Source: Duganella margarita
GTDB lineage: Bacteria > Pseudomonadota > Gammaproteobacteria > Burkholderiales > Burkholderiaceae_D
Direction: 5' to 3'
Length of the DNA: 64,000 nucleotides
NCBI RefSeq assembly: GCF_009857535.1
Contig: NZ_WWCS01000010.1
Coordinates: 163,016-227,015, forward strand
Part shown: piece by piece, positions 46,927 to 55,962 of the stretch
How the letters are laid out: each line of letters starts with the position of its first letter
How positions within the stretch are numbered: position 1 is the first letter of the stretch
Notes under the pieces: model-generated
What the model was told of the DNA's origin: nothing
The model's input: only the letters and a program-made list of their open reading frames with translations
The model's database searches: none
Made by a program: the position numbers and the translations under genes

Positions 46927-47547
46927 TTAAAGCGCAGCGTCGTCGGCCGCAATGGGTTTCATCGGCAGCTTGAACAACGCGGTGGCCAGTTCGCCCGCCT
47001 TCACCGTCAACACCTGTTCCGGCGTCGCGCCGCCCACGGTATTGTAATGCCAGGCCTTGACCACGTACTTGCCGCCCGCCGGCAGGTCGATGCGCACCGC
47101 GCCGCCGCCATCGGTCTTGGCGAAATATGGCGTGTCGACGATCTTCACGTAGGCGATCATTTTGTCATGAATATTGCAGCCCAGGACCACCGTGCCGGCC
47201 TTGTCGAAGATCTGCGGCGACGCCGCCTGGCCGGAATACAGCTTCTGGTCGAACTTGTGCGCCGGCGAGAACGAATAAATGTGGTGACGGACCTTGTCGT
47301 TGTTCGGGAAGTTGATGGTGGCGCCGGTCTGCACAACGGTCACCATCGGCAGAAACTTCAAGCCCTTCTGTTCGATCAGTGCGGTGCCCGGCTTGCCGCC
47401 GGTGGCGCCGCCCTCGGCCTCGATATAGACCACGGTGTCCGGTAGCACCTTGCCAGTGGCATCCTGGACCTGCACCGCAATCCCGGTGGCGCCGGCGTGG
47501 GCCGCGCCAACCAGGCCCAGGCAAAAAGCGAAATGACGATACTGCAT
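46927..47547 (-). CDS. Cupredoxin-like exported protein ('methylamine utilization' type)
   Basis: A 206-aa exported protein with a signal peptide ending near AHAG. A plastocyanin/cupredoxin core has candidate copper ligands in 'NDKVRHHIYSF' (His) and 'VVLGCNIHDKMIAYV' (Cys, His, Met), the type-1 copper set. The start MQYRHFAFCL (ATG 47547) has AGGGAAC before it; the longer frame is spurious. Such proteins are often annotated 'methylamine utilization' but occur widely beside GGDEF sensors with no methylamine genes. Its role here is probably electron or copper binding for the downstream signalling protein. Confidence 0.8.
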   Translation of the reverse strand: MQYRHFAFCLGLVGAAHAGATGIAVQVQDATGKVLPDTVVYIEAEGGATGGKPGTALIEQKGLKFLPMVTVVQTGATINFPNNDKVRHHIYSFSPAHKFDQKLYSGQAASPQIFDKAGTVVLGCNIHDKMIAYVKIVDTPYFAKTDGGGAVRIDLPAGGKYVVKAWHYNTVGGATPEQVLTVKAGELATALFKLPMKPIAADDAAL

Positions 47548-47679
47548 AAGTTCCCTGTTCTCTCGGCGACGGCATAAGTGTAGCGCATGTGCAGAACAAC
47601 TGTTTCCCAAATTCATCATCCAGTCATAAATTGACTCTATGATCGTACAGTTAAACCGACAATTGGCAAATGATTCATC

Positions 47680-48975
47680 GTGAATTCCGCCCTCCAGCCA
47701 TCCGGTGGCGCCACAGTCACCTACCTGACACCTCGCAAAGAAGACGAGGAAGCGGTGCTGCGCGCGCATTTATACGACATCCTGGCACGCAAGCAGCTGA
47801 GCGCGTGGTTTCAACCGATTGTACACATGCAGCGCGGCGAAATCATCGCCTATGAAGGATTGATACGCGGACCGTCCGACAGTCCGCTGCATGCGCCGAT
47901 GAATCTCTTCCAGACGGCGCGCGCCAACGGCCTGACGGTGCAGCTGGAGCACCTGTGCCGCAAGGTGGTGCTGGAGCGTTTTGCCGAGCTGGCACTGCCG
48001 GGCAAGCTGTTTCTCAACGTCAGCCCTGAATGCCTGCTGCAACGCGACGCCCGCCGTGGCGAGACGCTGGAAGTGATCCAGCAGATCGGCATCAACCCCG
48101 AGCGGGTGATCATCGAGCTGACCGAAAACCAGCCCACCTACGATTATGATTTGATGCGCGAAGCGGTGCTGCATTACCGCAAGATGGGCTTTCAGATCGC
48201 TATCGACGACCTCGGCGAAGGCTTTTCCAGCTTGCGGCTGTGGTCGGAATTGCGGCCGGAATATGTCAAGATCGACATGCACTTCATCCAGGGCGTCAAC
48301 CGCGACCCGCTCAAATTGCAGTTTATACGCTCGATCCAGGAGATTGCGGAGAAGTCCAACACCCGCGTGATTGCCGAGGGCATCGAAACCCAGGCCGAGC
48401 TGCTGGTACTGCGCGAGGTGGGCGTCGCTTACGGTCAAGGCTACCATCTGGGGCGGCCGCATCCGATGCCGGCCCGCACCGCGCCCGCCGACGTCATCAA
48501 GGCGCTGGCGCGTCATGGCCGGGCCAGGTATCCGCAGCGCGCGGTGGATCCGCATGCCGGCCGCATCCACCAGCTGCTGCACGAAGTGCCGACCGTGTCG
48601 CCATGCACGAGCAACCGCGACGTCTACCAGATATTTCAGCAGCATCCCAAGCTGATGAGCATCCCGGTGGTGGACGACGGCCAGCCGCTGGGGCTGATCA
48701 ACCGCTTCGACATGATCGAGCATTTCGCCCGGCCCTATGAGCGCCAGCTGTACGGCAACAAGTCGTGCAAGCAGTTCATGGACCGCCAACCGCTGATCGC
48801 CGACCGCAATACCAGCTTGCAGGAACTCGGCTGCCGCATGGCCGAGGCTGAAGCGCACCACCTGTTCAACGGCTTCATCATTACCGAACAGGGCCGCTAT
48901 CTGGGCATGGGCACCGGCCACGACCTGATGCGCGCGATCACGCAGAGGCAGATCAACCAGCCGCCGCCGGGCTAG
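47680..48975 (+). CDS. EAL-domain c-di-GMP phosphodiesterase with CBS pair
   Basis: A 431-aa cytosolic protein: EAL domain (about 40-275) followed by a CBS pair (about 300-425, 'PKLMSIPVVDDGQPLGLINR'). The core motif is EGL (Glu59), a common variant of EAL. Other catalytic positions remain: 'LNVSPECLL', 'ELTENQ', 'IAIDDLGEGFSS', 'YVKIDMHFI' and 'AEGIETQAE'. Phosphodiesterase activity is thus plausible, with the CBS domains sensing adenine nucleotides. The start is a GTG. It is divergent from the cupredoxin-GGDEF/EAL operon across 132 bp. Confidence 0.88.
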   Translation: MNSALQPSGGATVTYLTPRKEDEEAVLRAHLYDILARKQLSAWFQPIVHMQRGEIIAYEGLIRGPSDSPLHAPMNLFQTARANGLTVQLEHLCRKVVLERFAELALPGKLFLNVSPECLLQRDARRGETLEVIQQIGINPERVIIELTENQPTYDYDLMREAVLHYRKMGFQIAIDDLGEGFSSLRLWSELRPEYVKIDMHFIQGVNRDPLKLQFIRSIQEIAEKSNTRVIAEGIETQAELLVLREVGVAYGQGYHLGRPHPMPARTAPADVIKALARHGRARYPQRAVDPHAGRIHQLLHEVPTVSPCTSNRDVYQIFQQHPKLMSIPVVDDGQPLGLINRFDMIEHFARPYERQLYGNKSCKQFMDRQPLIADRNTSLQELGCRMAEAEAHHLFNGFIITEQGRYLGMGTGHDLMRAITQRQINQPPPG

Positions 48976-48979
48976 CCCC

Positions 48980-50383
48980 TTAATCGACCGCGCGGTTGTG
49001 CGGCACATAACACGACGGCGGATGGGCGTCGCGCCACTTGCGCACCAATTGCTGGGCAGCAGCGATAGCTTGCGGCGTCATCACCAGCGCCATGCGACGG
49101 CGGTTGCTGACCGCCGCCACATCGCCCGCCTGCGCAGCCAGCGTGAGCCACATGAAGGACTGCGCCGGATCGCGCTCCACGCCGCGGCCGCTGCCGTACA
49201 TGCCGCCCAGGTTGAACTGCGCCAGCGCATGGCCCTGCTCGGCCGCCTTGCCGTACCAGTCGACCGCCTGCAGATCGTCGCGCTTGACACCGACGCCGTT
49301 GGCGTACATCACACCCAGGTTGTTCTGCGCGCTGGCATCGCCCTGCTCGGCGGCGCTGCGATACCAGGCCGCAGCCAGCTCATCGTCCTTGCCCACACCG
49401 TGGCCGTTGGCGTACATCACCGCCACATTGAATTGCGCATGCGGCATGCCCTGCTCGGCCGCGCGCCGGTACCATTCCAGCGCCATCCGTTCATCGCGGT
49501 CGACACCACGGCCGCGCGCATACAGGCCGCCGAGGTTGTACTGGGCCAGCGCATGGCCGGCCTCGGCTGCGCGGCGGTACCAGGTCAAAGCCAGCTCGTC
49601 ATCCTGCTCGACGCCATTGCCGGTGGCCAGCATCACGCCGAGGTTGAACTGGGCGTCGGCGTCTTCCTGCTCGGCGGCGCGCAACAGCCAGGCAAACGCG
49701 CGGCGCGGGTCACGCTGCACGCCCAGCCCTTCGGCGTACGCCACGCCCACCAGCCGTTGCGCCACCGGATCTTCCTGCGCCGCCGCCTGCCGGAACCAGG
49801 CCACGGCCTGCGCCTCGTTGCGCGCCACGCCGAGCGCGTGCTTGTACATCAGGCCGAGGCGAAGCTGGGCGTTGGCGTCGTTTTGCAGCGCGGCCTTGCG
49901 GAACCACGCCAGCGCCATCGGATAATTGCGCGCCACGCCGTAGCCGTTGCAGTAGGCTTCGCCGACCAGCGTCTGCGCGCTGGGCAGGCCCTGCTCGGCG
50001 GCGCGGCAGAAACAGGCCAGCGCCACCTCGTCGCTCTGCGGCACGCCGCGTCCCTTCTTGTACATTTGTCCGAGGTTTTGCTGGGCGGAGGCGTCGCCCT
50101 GGCGGGCGGCGCGGCGAAACCAGCTGGTGGCCAGATCATCGCTGTGGTCGACGCCACGGCCGTAGTAGTACATCACGCCCAGCTGATTCTGGGCGTAAGC
50201 CAGTCCCTGGACGGCAGCTTTGCTCATCCAGTCAAACGCCTGGGATTCGTCGCGCGCCACGCCATCGCCGCTTTTGTACATGCGGCCAAGATTGAACTGG
50301 GCGTAGGGATTGCCACGCTCAGCAGCGTCGAGGAACCACCGGTAGACGTCGTACCCTTCCTTGGCCGTGCATGGTTTTTTCAC
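48980..50383 (-). CDS. Sel1-repeat protein
   Basis: A 467-aa scaffold made of eleven full and one partial 36-residue Sel1 (TPR-like) repeats, each of the form 'AxxWYRxAAEQGxxxAQxNLG'. Repeats follow one another directly from residue ~12 to ~430. A short tail 'DAHPPSCYVPHNRAVD' ends the protein. There is no signal peptide, so it is probably cytosolic. The start is GTG 50383 with AGAGGTG before it. Sel1 proteins bring partners together; the partner here is unknown. Upstream on the same strand lie the exonuclease and Hsp70 genes. Confidence 0.9.
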   Translation of the reverse strand: MKKPCTAKEGYDVYRWFLDAAERGNPYAQFNLGRMYKSGDGVARDESQAFDWMSKAAVQGLAYAQNQLGVMYYYGRGVDHSDDLATSWFRRAARQGDASAQQNLGQMYKKGRGVPQSDEVALACFCRAAEQGLPSAQTLVGEAYCNGYGVARNYPMALAWFRKAALQNDANAQLRLGLMYKHALGVARNEAQAVAWFRQAAAQEDPVAQRLVGVAYAEGLGVQRDPRRAFAWLLRAAEQEDADAQFNLGVMLATGNGVEQDDELALTWYRRAAEAGHALAQYNLGGLYARGRGVDRDERMALEWYRRAAEQGMPHAQFNVAVMYANGHGVGKDDELAAAWYRSAAEQGDASAQNNLGVMYANGVGVKRDDLQAVDWYGKAAEQGHALAQFNLGGMYGSGRGVERDPAQSFMWLTLAAQAGDVAAVSNRRRMALVMTPQAIAAAQQLVRKWRDAHPPSCYVPHNRAVD

Positions 50384-50458
50384 GATACACCTCTGACCAA
50401 CGTGACAACACTGTTGATTAAAGTGTAAAACGCGTCCCCAGAACGGATTTGACGACGC

Positions 50459-51082
50459 TCAAACGGGCTGGCCGCGCTTTTGCAGGAATTGCGGCACCTT
50501 GGCGGCCGCCAACTTGTTGACCGACACCAGCAGGTCGGTGTCGACCTGGCGGATGCCGTACGTTGCGCGCAGATGCTGGCCGATATGGATCAGCAGCTTG
50601 GCGGCGACCTCCGCATCGGCCTCGGCCCGGTGGGCGGCGCTGCGGAACTGGATGCCCAGCGCGCCGGACAGCTGGCCCAGCTTGTAGCTGCCCAGCGTGG
50701 GGAACACGCGGCGCGACAGCTTGAGCGAACACACCAGCGACGCATGGCGCGGCGCCAGCGTCAGCCGTTCCGCCTCGGCGCGCAAGAACTTTTCGTCGAA
50801 GCTGGCGTTGTGGGCCGACAGCGGATCGCTGCCGATGAACTCCAGCAGCTGCGGCACCACCTCGCCGACCGGCGGCGCGTGGTCCACCATGGACTGGGTG
50901 ATGCCGGTCAGGCCGGTGATGAAGGATGGGATGCGCACGCCGCAATTAATCAGCGACACATAGCGCTCGACCACCTCGCCGCCGACGATGCGCAACGCCG
51001 CCACTTCGGTGATGCGGTCGCCCATGGCGGGCGACAGGCCGGTGGTCTCAAAGTCGAGCATGACGATAGGTTGGTCGAGCAT
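50459..51082 (-). CDS. DEDDh 3'-5' exonuclease, DnaQ-like
   Basis: A 207-aa exonuclease-fold protein. Exo I 'MLDFETTGLSP' holds the Asp/Glu pair, Exo II 'LSAHNASFDEKFL' the next Asp, and Exo III 'HRAEADAEVAAKLL' the His and final Asp (DEDDh). It is smaller than the replicative epsilon subunit and lacks its polymerase-binding tail, so a repair or RNA role is as likely. It starts 3 bp after the Hsp70 gene's stop on the same strand. Confidence 0.9.
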   Translation of the reverse strand: MLDQPIVMLDFETTGLSPAMGDRITEVAALRIVGGEVVERYVSLINCGVRIPSFITGLTGITQSMVDHAPPVGEVVPQLLEFIGSDPLSAHNASFDEKFLRAEAERLTLAPRHASLVCSLKLSRRVFPTLGSYKLGQLSGALGIQFRSAAHRAEADAEVAAKLLIHIGQHLRATYGIRQVDTDLLVSVNKLAAAKVPQFLQKRGQPV

Positions 51083-51085
51083 GGT

Positions 51086-52339
51086 TTATCCGCCAAATTT
51101 GCGGACGGCGTCCAGCGCCAGGCCGGCGCCGATGCTGCCGAACAGGTCGCCTTCGACCTTGCGCGCGGCCGGCAGCACGGCGCCGATGCGCTCGCGCAGC
51201 TTGCGCACGCCGCTGGAACCGCCGGTGAAGAACACCGTGTCGACGTCTTCCGGTTTGACGCCGGCGTCGCGCAGCAAGTTCTGCACCGTGGTTTCCACCG
51301 AGCCGACCAGGTGGTCGATCGCGCCGTCGAACAGCTCGCGGCGCAGCGCCAGCGTCACCGGCGGCGCCAGCCGGTCCAGCTCCAGCTGCACCACGGCGTC
51401 GGCGGACAGCGCGATCTTGCCCTCTTCCGCCTTCATCGCCAGCCAGTGGCCGGCGCGCTCGTCGATCAGGCGCTGCAGGCGGCCCAGTTTTTCCTGCTCG
51501 GCCGAATCGCGGATCAGGTCGGACAGCTGGGTCCACATCTTCTTGGTGTAGACCTGGTTGATGGTGTGCCACGTCGCCAGGTTGAAGAAGTAGCTGGACG
51601 GCACTTCGCTGTTGTTGCGCAGGCGGCTGCCGTACCCCAGCAGCGGCATGATGGACGACAGGCTCAGGTATTTATCGAAGTCGGTACCGCCGATGTGGAC
51701 GCCGCCGTTGGCCAGTATGTCGTCGCGCCGCTCGGCCTTCCTGGCCCGTTCGGGCGACAGGCGCACCAGCGAAAAGTCCGAGGTACCGCCGCCGATGTCG
51801 GCGATCAGCACCAGTTCCTCGCGGTCGATTTGCGACTCGTAGTCGAACGCGGCGGCAATCGGCTCGAACTGGAAGGCGATGTCCTTGAAGCCGACCGAGC
51901 GCGCCACCTCGGCCAGCGTATCCTCGGCCAGCTGGTCGTTGTCCTTGCTGTCGTCGATGAAATACACCGGACGGCCGAACACGGCCGAGGTGAATTCCCG
52001 CCCGGCCGCGCGTTCGGCACGCTTCTTGAGCTCGCCGATGAATTGCGCCAGCAGCATGCGGAACGGCAGCGCGCGGCCGCCGACCTCGGTCTGGCCATCG
52101 ATCAGGCTGGTGCCGAGCAAACTCTTCATGGAACGCATCAGGCGCCCCTCGTAGCCGGCCAGGTAGTCGGCCAGCGCCGCGCGCCCATAGGTGACTTCGT
52201 CGTCGTCCGCATTAAAGAAGACAACCGACGGCAAGGTGGTCTTACCCTCCTCCAGTCCCAGCATCACCGGATGGCCGGGACGCACCCAGCCAACGGTGGA
52301 ATTGGACGTACCAAAATCAACGCCGCAAGCAATGGCCAT
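51086..52339 (-). CDS. Hsp70-family ATPase, YegD-like
   Basis: A 417-aa actin-fold ATPase of the Hsp70 superfamily with no substrate-binding domain. Phosphate-1 'GVDFGTSNSTVGWV', phosphate-2 'VLIADIGGGTSDFSLV' and adenosine 'VFFTGGSSGVRKLRER' motifs are intact. The middle 'AAAFDYESQIDREE' is typical of the YegD group. AAAGGGCAAG precedes ATG. It probably acts as a stress or assembly factor; partners are not known. It appears co-transcribed with the exonuclease. Confidence 0.9.
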   Translation of the reverse strand: MAIACGVDFGTSNSTVGWVRPGHPVMLGLEEGKTTLPSVVFFNADDDEVTYGRAALADYLAGYEGRLMRSMKSLLGTSLIDGQTEVGGRALPFRMLLAQFIGELKKRAERAAGREFTSAVFGRPVYFIDDSKDNDQLAEDTLAEVARSVGFKDIAFQFEPIAAAFDYESQIDREELVLIADIGGGTSDFSLVRLSPERARKAERRDDILANGGVHIGGTDFDKYLSLSSIMPLLGYGSRLRNNSEVPSSYFFNLATWHTINQVYTKKMWTQLSDLIRDSAEQEKLGRLQRLIDERAGHWLAMKAEEGKIALSADAVVQLELDRLAPPVTLALRRELFDGAIDHLVGSVETTVQNLLRDAGVKPEDVDTVFFTGGSSGVRKLRERIGAVLPAARKVEGDLFGSIGAGLALDAVRKFGG

Positions 52340-52511
52340 CTTGCCCTTTCCGTTCAGCTAAAGGGGCGGGAGTTTATCAGATAAAGGCGCATCGCAGCAA
52401 ACATTGCGCCTTAGCCACAAGAAAGAAGATATTTCTTTGCAGAAATGCGATAGTTGTTGCTATCGGGTAATTTTTTATTTATGCTCGTTTCACTATTAAA
52501 AGAACAATCCA

Positions 52512-53663
52512 ATGGGCCTGCTTTCCACGATGAGCAAATCGAATCCGACTGTAGAGGATAGCGCAACCACGCTGAAAACGGTGATCGCCGGCGAAAACCG
52601 CCGCGTAACGTCGTATGACGTGGCGCAGCTGGCGGGGGTCTCGCAGTCTGCGGTGTCGCGCTGCTTCAAGCCCGGCGCCAGCGTTTCCAAGAGCACCTAC
52701 GCGCTGGTGATGCAGGCCGCCGCCCTGCTCGATTATATTCCCAACGCCGCCGCCCGCAGCCTGATCACCCGCCGATCCAATATGGTCGCGCTGATCATTA
52801 CCAACCAGGCCAATCTATACTACCCGGAACTGCTGGCCGAACTGAGCCAGCAGTTGACCGCGCGCGGCCAGCGCGTGCTGTTATTCACGTTGCAACATGA
52901 GGGCGATGTCGACCGCGTGCTGGCCGACGTCTGGCAATACCAGGTCGACGGCGTGATCGCCGCCGCACGCCTGACGGCCGAACACGCGGCCGAATTCGAG
53001 CGCCGCCGCATGCCGTTGGTGCTGTTCAACCGCAAGCTGCGCGACCAGTCGGTCAACACCGTCACCTGCGACCATGTGGAATCCGGCCGCATGCTGGCCT
53101 CGCGGCTGGCGGCTGCCGGGCATCGCCAATTCGGCATCATCGCCGGCAACGATCCGTACAGCGTGGCCACGGAACGCCAGCGCGGCGCCTGCGAACGCAT
53201 CGCCGAGCTGGGCCTGCCGACGCCGGTGGTGGTGCCGGGCGCCTACGATTACCGTAGCGGCGCGCTGGGACTGAAAGCCATCATCGCCCAGCTGGGCAGC
53301 GTGCCGGACGCCATCATCTGCGGCAGCGACGTCATGGCGATCGGCTGCCTGGATTTCGCCCGCCACGAACTGGGGCTGGACGTGCCGGGCCAGTTGTCCG
53401 TGGCCGGCTTCGACGCCGTCGAACCATCCAACTGGATCAGCTACAACCTGACCACGCTGCGCCAGCCGCTGCCGAAAATGGCCGCCGCCGCCGCCGAACT
53501 GCTGTGTTCCCGCATCGACCGCCACGAAACCGACACCGAGCGGCGCGTGTTCAGCGCCCAGTTCATCGAAGGCGCCACCGCGCGCCTGACGCCGGTCGCC
53601 ACCTCGATGGCGCCGCCGGCGATGGCGACGCCCAGCTTGCGGCTGCCGGTCGCTATAATGTAG
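52512..53663 (+). CDS. LacI-family transcriptional regulator
   Basis: A 383-aa repressor with an N-terminal LacI HTH ('VTSYDVAQLAGVSQSAVSRC', about residues 32-51) followed by the hinge 'IPNAAARSLITRRSNMVALI' and a periplasmic-binding-protein-like ligand domain ('DAIICGSDVMAIGCLDFARH'). The N-terminal extension of ~30 residues before the HTH is longer than usual, so MSKS (ATG 52530) could be the real start. No sugar gene is adjacent. The gene is followed after 3 bp by a helicase gene, an unexpected pairing. Confidence 0.88.
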   Translation: MGLLSTMSKSNPTVEDSATTLKTVIAGENRRVTSYDVAQLAGVSQSAVSRCFKPGASVSKSTYALVMQAAALLDYIPNAAARSLITRRSNMVALIITNQANLYYPELLAELSQQLTARGQRVLLFTLQHEGDVDRVLADVWQYQVDGVIAAARLTAEHAAEFERRRMPLVLFNRKLRDQSVNTVTCDHVESGRMLASRLAAAGHRQFGIIAGNDPYSVATERQRGACERIAELGLPTPVVVPGAYDYRSGALGLKAIIAQLGSVPDAIICGSDVMAIGCLDFARHELGLDVPGQLSVAGFDAVEPSNWISYNLTTLRQPLPKMAAAAAELLCSRIDRHETDTERRVFSAQFIEGATARLTPVATSMAPPAMATPSLRLPVAIM

Positions 53664-53666
53664 CGG

Positions 53667-55841
53667 ATGAACCAAACCAATCCGACCAATACACCCCGCT
53701 TCACCCCGCAAGGCCTGATTCCTACCGCAGAGCAGACCGCCATCCAGCTGGCCCAGAACAAGGTGGTGCTGGTGGACGCCAACGCCGGCGCCGCCAAGAC
53801 CACCACGCTGGCGCTACGCATCGGTGAGGCGCTGGCGCGCAAGCTGGCGCCGGAGCAGATCCTGGCGCTGACCTTCACGCCGGAAGCGCGCGAAGTGCTG
53901 CGCCGCCGGCTGCAGGAAGTGGGCGTGCCGTCGGCCCTGGCGGAGCGCGTGGCAGTGCTGAGTTTCGAGGATTTCGCGGCCTGGATGATGGACCTGGCCG
54001 ACAACGACGACGTACGCCAGTGCCGCGACCTGCGCGCGCTGAAAGAGCACGCGCTGCGCGCCATCGACCGCACCGCCGACCGCTACGCCGGCAGCGTCGA
54101 CGGCCTGGAACTGCACACCCACAGCGTGGCGCTGAGCCAGTTTCTCGACGTCCAGCAAAGCCTGAAAGCCACCATGGCGCTCGACAGCGACGTCGAGTTC
54201 ATGGGCCACGACGAAGCCGCCGAGCAGCTGGGCATACCGCTGAGCGACTACCTGGCCACGCTGGAGTACGAAGCGATGCGGCTGGACGGCGGCGCCGGCG
54301 CGGTGTTCCGCGGCCCGTTCGACGCCAGCTACGATCTGGCCTGCAACCTGCATCAGGGCGCCCGCCTGGCCGAGCAGTTCCCCGACTATCGGCTGGTGCT
54401 GTGCGACGAGCTGCACGACTTGAACGAAGCCTCGTTCCGCATCCTGGAGGCGCTGATCGACCGCCCGCCGTGCTTCTTCGTCGGCGCCGGCGACAAGGAC
54501 CAGGTGATCCACGCCAAGCTGGGCGCCAGCGACGAATACCTGAAGCGCCGCTTCAACGAACGCTTTCCCAAGCTGGTGCGCTATCCGCTGACGCAAACCT
54601 GGCGCCACGGTCCGCATCTGGCCTACGCCATGGCCGAGTTCAAGCAGAAACGGGTGGAATCGGCCCTGCCGCTGCGCACCGAGATCCTGCACGCGCACTA
54701 CAACGACGCGGCCGAATGCGCGCAGCGCGTGGTGGCCGCCGTGCGCCAGTGGAAGGCCGACGGCCACGCCTACGATGGCTGCGCCATCCTGATCCGCGAC
54801 CGCCATCAGTCGATGGCCATCGAAAACGCGCTGATCGAAGCCGATATCGACTACCGCACGCCGCCCATGGCCGGGTATCTGCAGCGCGACGAGATCCTGT
54901 TCCTGCGCGGCCTGCTGGGCATCGCGCTCAAGGATTTCTCCGCCGTCAAATCGGAACAGGTGCGCGTGGCCGTGGTCGAAGCGCTGGTGGCGTTCAGCGA
55001 AATGAAGTTCTCCACCCACCGCATGGACAATTTCAAGCAGCAGATCATGAAGAGCCCGGACCTGCTGGGCGAACTGTTCATGATCGAGGACGAGCGCCGC
55101 GACGGCGTCGAGCCGGACTACCGCGACGTCGCCAGTGCCGGCACCAAGCGCGCCGTGATCGCCGCGCTGGCCTGGCTGTCGACCGTGGACCCGGCCGCGC
55201 CGGCCGCCGCCGTGCTGACCGAATTGTGCGAGCGCGTGCAACTGGCCGCCACCGCCCGCCGCATCTTCGTGCGCGCCTATGACGCCAGCGTCATCACCAG
55301 ATCCATCGCCAGCCTGCTGGCAGCGGCTGCAGCTTCGGGCCAGAGCCTGGGCGAGTTCTGGAACGCCGTCAACGCGCGCGAAGCCTTCATCCGCCGCAAG
55401 CGTGACCGCAAGTCGGTATTGATCGAGTGCGCCGGCAATGCCAAGGGCAAGGAGTTCGAACACGTGATCCTGCCGTTCCTGGAGGAAGGCGAATTTCCCC
55501 ATCCGTCGCAACCGCGGCGCGAGGAAGAAAACCTGTTCTACGTGGCCGCCACCCGCGCCCGCGCGCGGCTGACGCTGCTCGCGCCGTCCGATGCCGCCGC
55601 CCGCAGCAGCTTCATCGCGCAGATGCGGCTGCCTAAATCTTCAGCAGCCGCCGACAGCGCTTTGGAGCGCAATCAGCGCGCGCCAGTTGCCACGCCGCCT
55701 ACGCGTTGCTACCTGACCGCCGGTTTCCAGGACAAGGATCACGTCAAGGCGCTGGGCGCCAAATTCGATATCGCCCGCCGCGCGTGGTATGTCGAAAGCG
55801 GGACCGACCTTACGCCATTTTCAGCCTGGATGAAAAAATAA
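53667..55841 (+). CDS. UvrD/Rep-like helicase with C-terminal DUF5710-like domain
   Basis: A 724-aa superfamily-1 helicase-like protein. The Q motif (TAEQT, Gln23) and a Walker A variant NAGAAKTTT (Lys44-Thr45 kept, the usual GSGK replaced by GAAK) are followed by Walker B 'LVLCDELHD' (247-251). Later motifs include 'TQTWRHGPHLA' (motif IV region), 'NAKGKEFEHVILPFLEEGEF' (V) and 'ENLFYVAATRARARLTLL' (VI). The last ~45 residues ('YLTAGFQDKDHVKALGAKFD', then 'ARRAWYV') resemble DUF5710, often attached to DNA primases and relaxases. The protein may thus act on DNA, but the substituted Walker A leaves the rate of ATP hydrolysis open. It is 3 bp from the LacI gene's stop. Confidence 0.82.
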   Translation: MNQTNPTNTPRFTPQGLIPTAEQTAIQLAQNKVVLVDANAGAAKTTTLALRIGEALARKLAPEQILALTFTPEAREVLRRRLQEVGVPSALAERVAVLSFEDFAAWMMDLADNDDVRQCRDLRALKEHALRAIDRTADRYAGSVDGLELHTHSVALSQFLDVQQSLKATMALDSDVEFMGHDEAAEQLGIPLSDYLATLEYEAMRLDGGAGAVFRGPFDASYDLACNLHQGARLAEQFPDYRLVLCDELHDLNEASFRILEALIDRPPCFFVGAGDKDQVIHAKLGASDEYLKRRFNERFPKLVRYPLTQTWRHGPHLAYAMAEFKQKRVESALPLRTEILHAHYNDAAECAQRVVAAVRQWKADGHAYDGCAILIRDRHQSMAIENALIEADIDYRTPPMAGYLQRDEILFLRGLLGIALKDFSAVKSEQVRVAVVEALVAFSEMKFSTHRMDNFKQQIMKSPDLLGELFMIEDERRDGVEPDYRDVASAGTKRAVIAALAWLSTVDPAAPAAAVLTELCERVQLAATARRIFVRAYDASVITRSIASLLAAAAASGQSLGEFWNAVNAREAFIRRKRDRKSVLIECAGNAKGKEFEHVILPFLEEGEFPHPSQPRREEENLFYVAATRARARLTLLAPSDAAARSSFIAQMRLPKSSAAADSALERNQRAPVATPPTRCYLTAGFQDKDHVKALGAKFDIARRAWYVESGTDLTPFSAWMKK

Positions 55842-55962
55842 TGCAGGGGACCAATCTTTCCAAGGGAAACCCTTATATAATACCGGTCGCGGGCTGCGGA
55901 ACAGCCTCACACCTAGCGTGTACACCATGTCCCTCCAACAAAATCAATTCGGGAGTATTTCG

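Noticed and set aside
46927..47547. Methylamine dehydrogenase pathway
   Set aside because: Only a cupredoxin-like protein is present; there are no mauA, mauB or mauG genes, so the common annotation is not functional evidence.
48980..50383. Tandem DNA repeat array or CRISPR-like structure
   Set aside because: The periodicity (108 bp) follows the 36-residue Sel1 repeat of the encoded protein, with diverged DNA. It is a coding repeat, not a CRISPR array.
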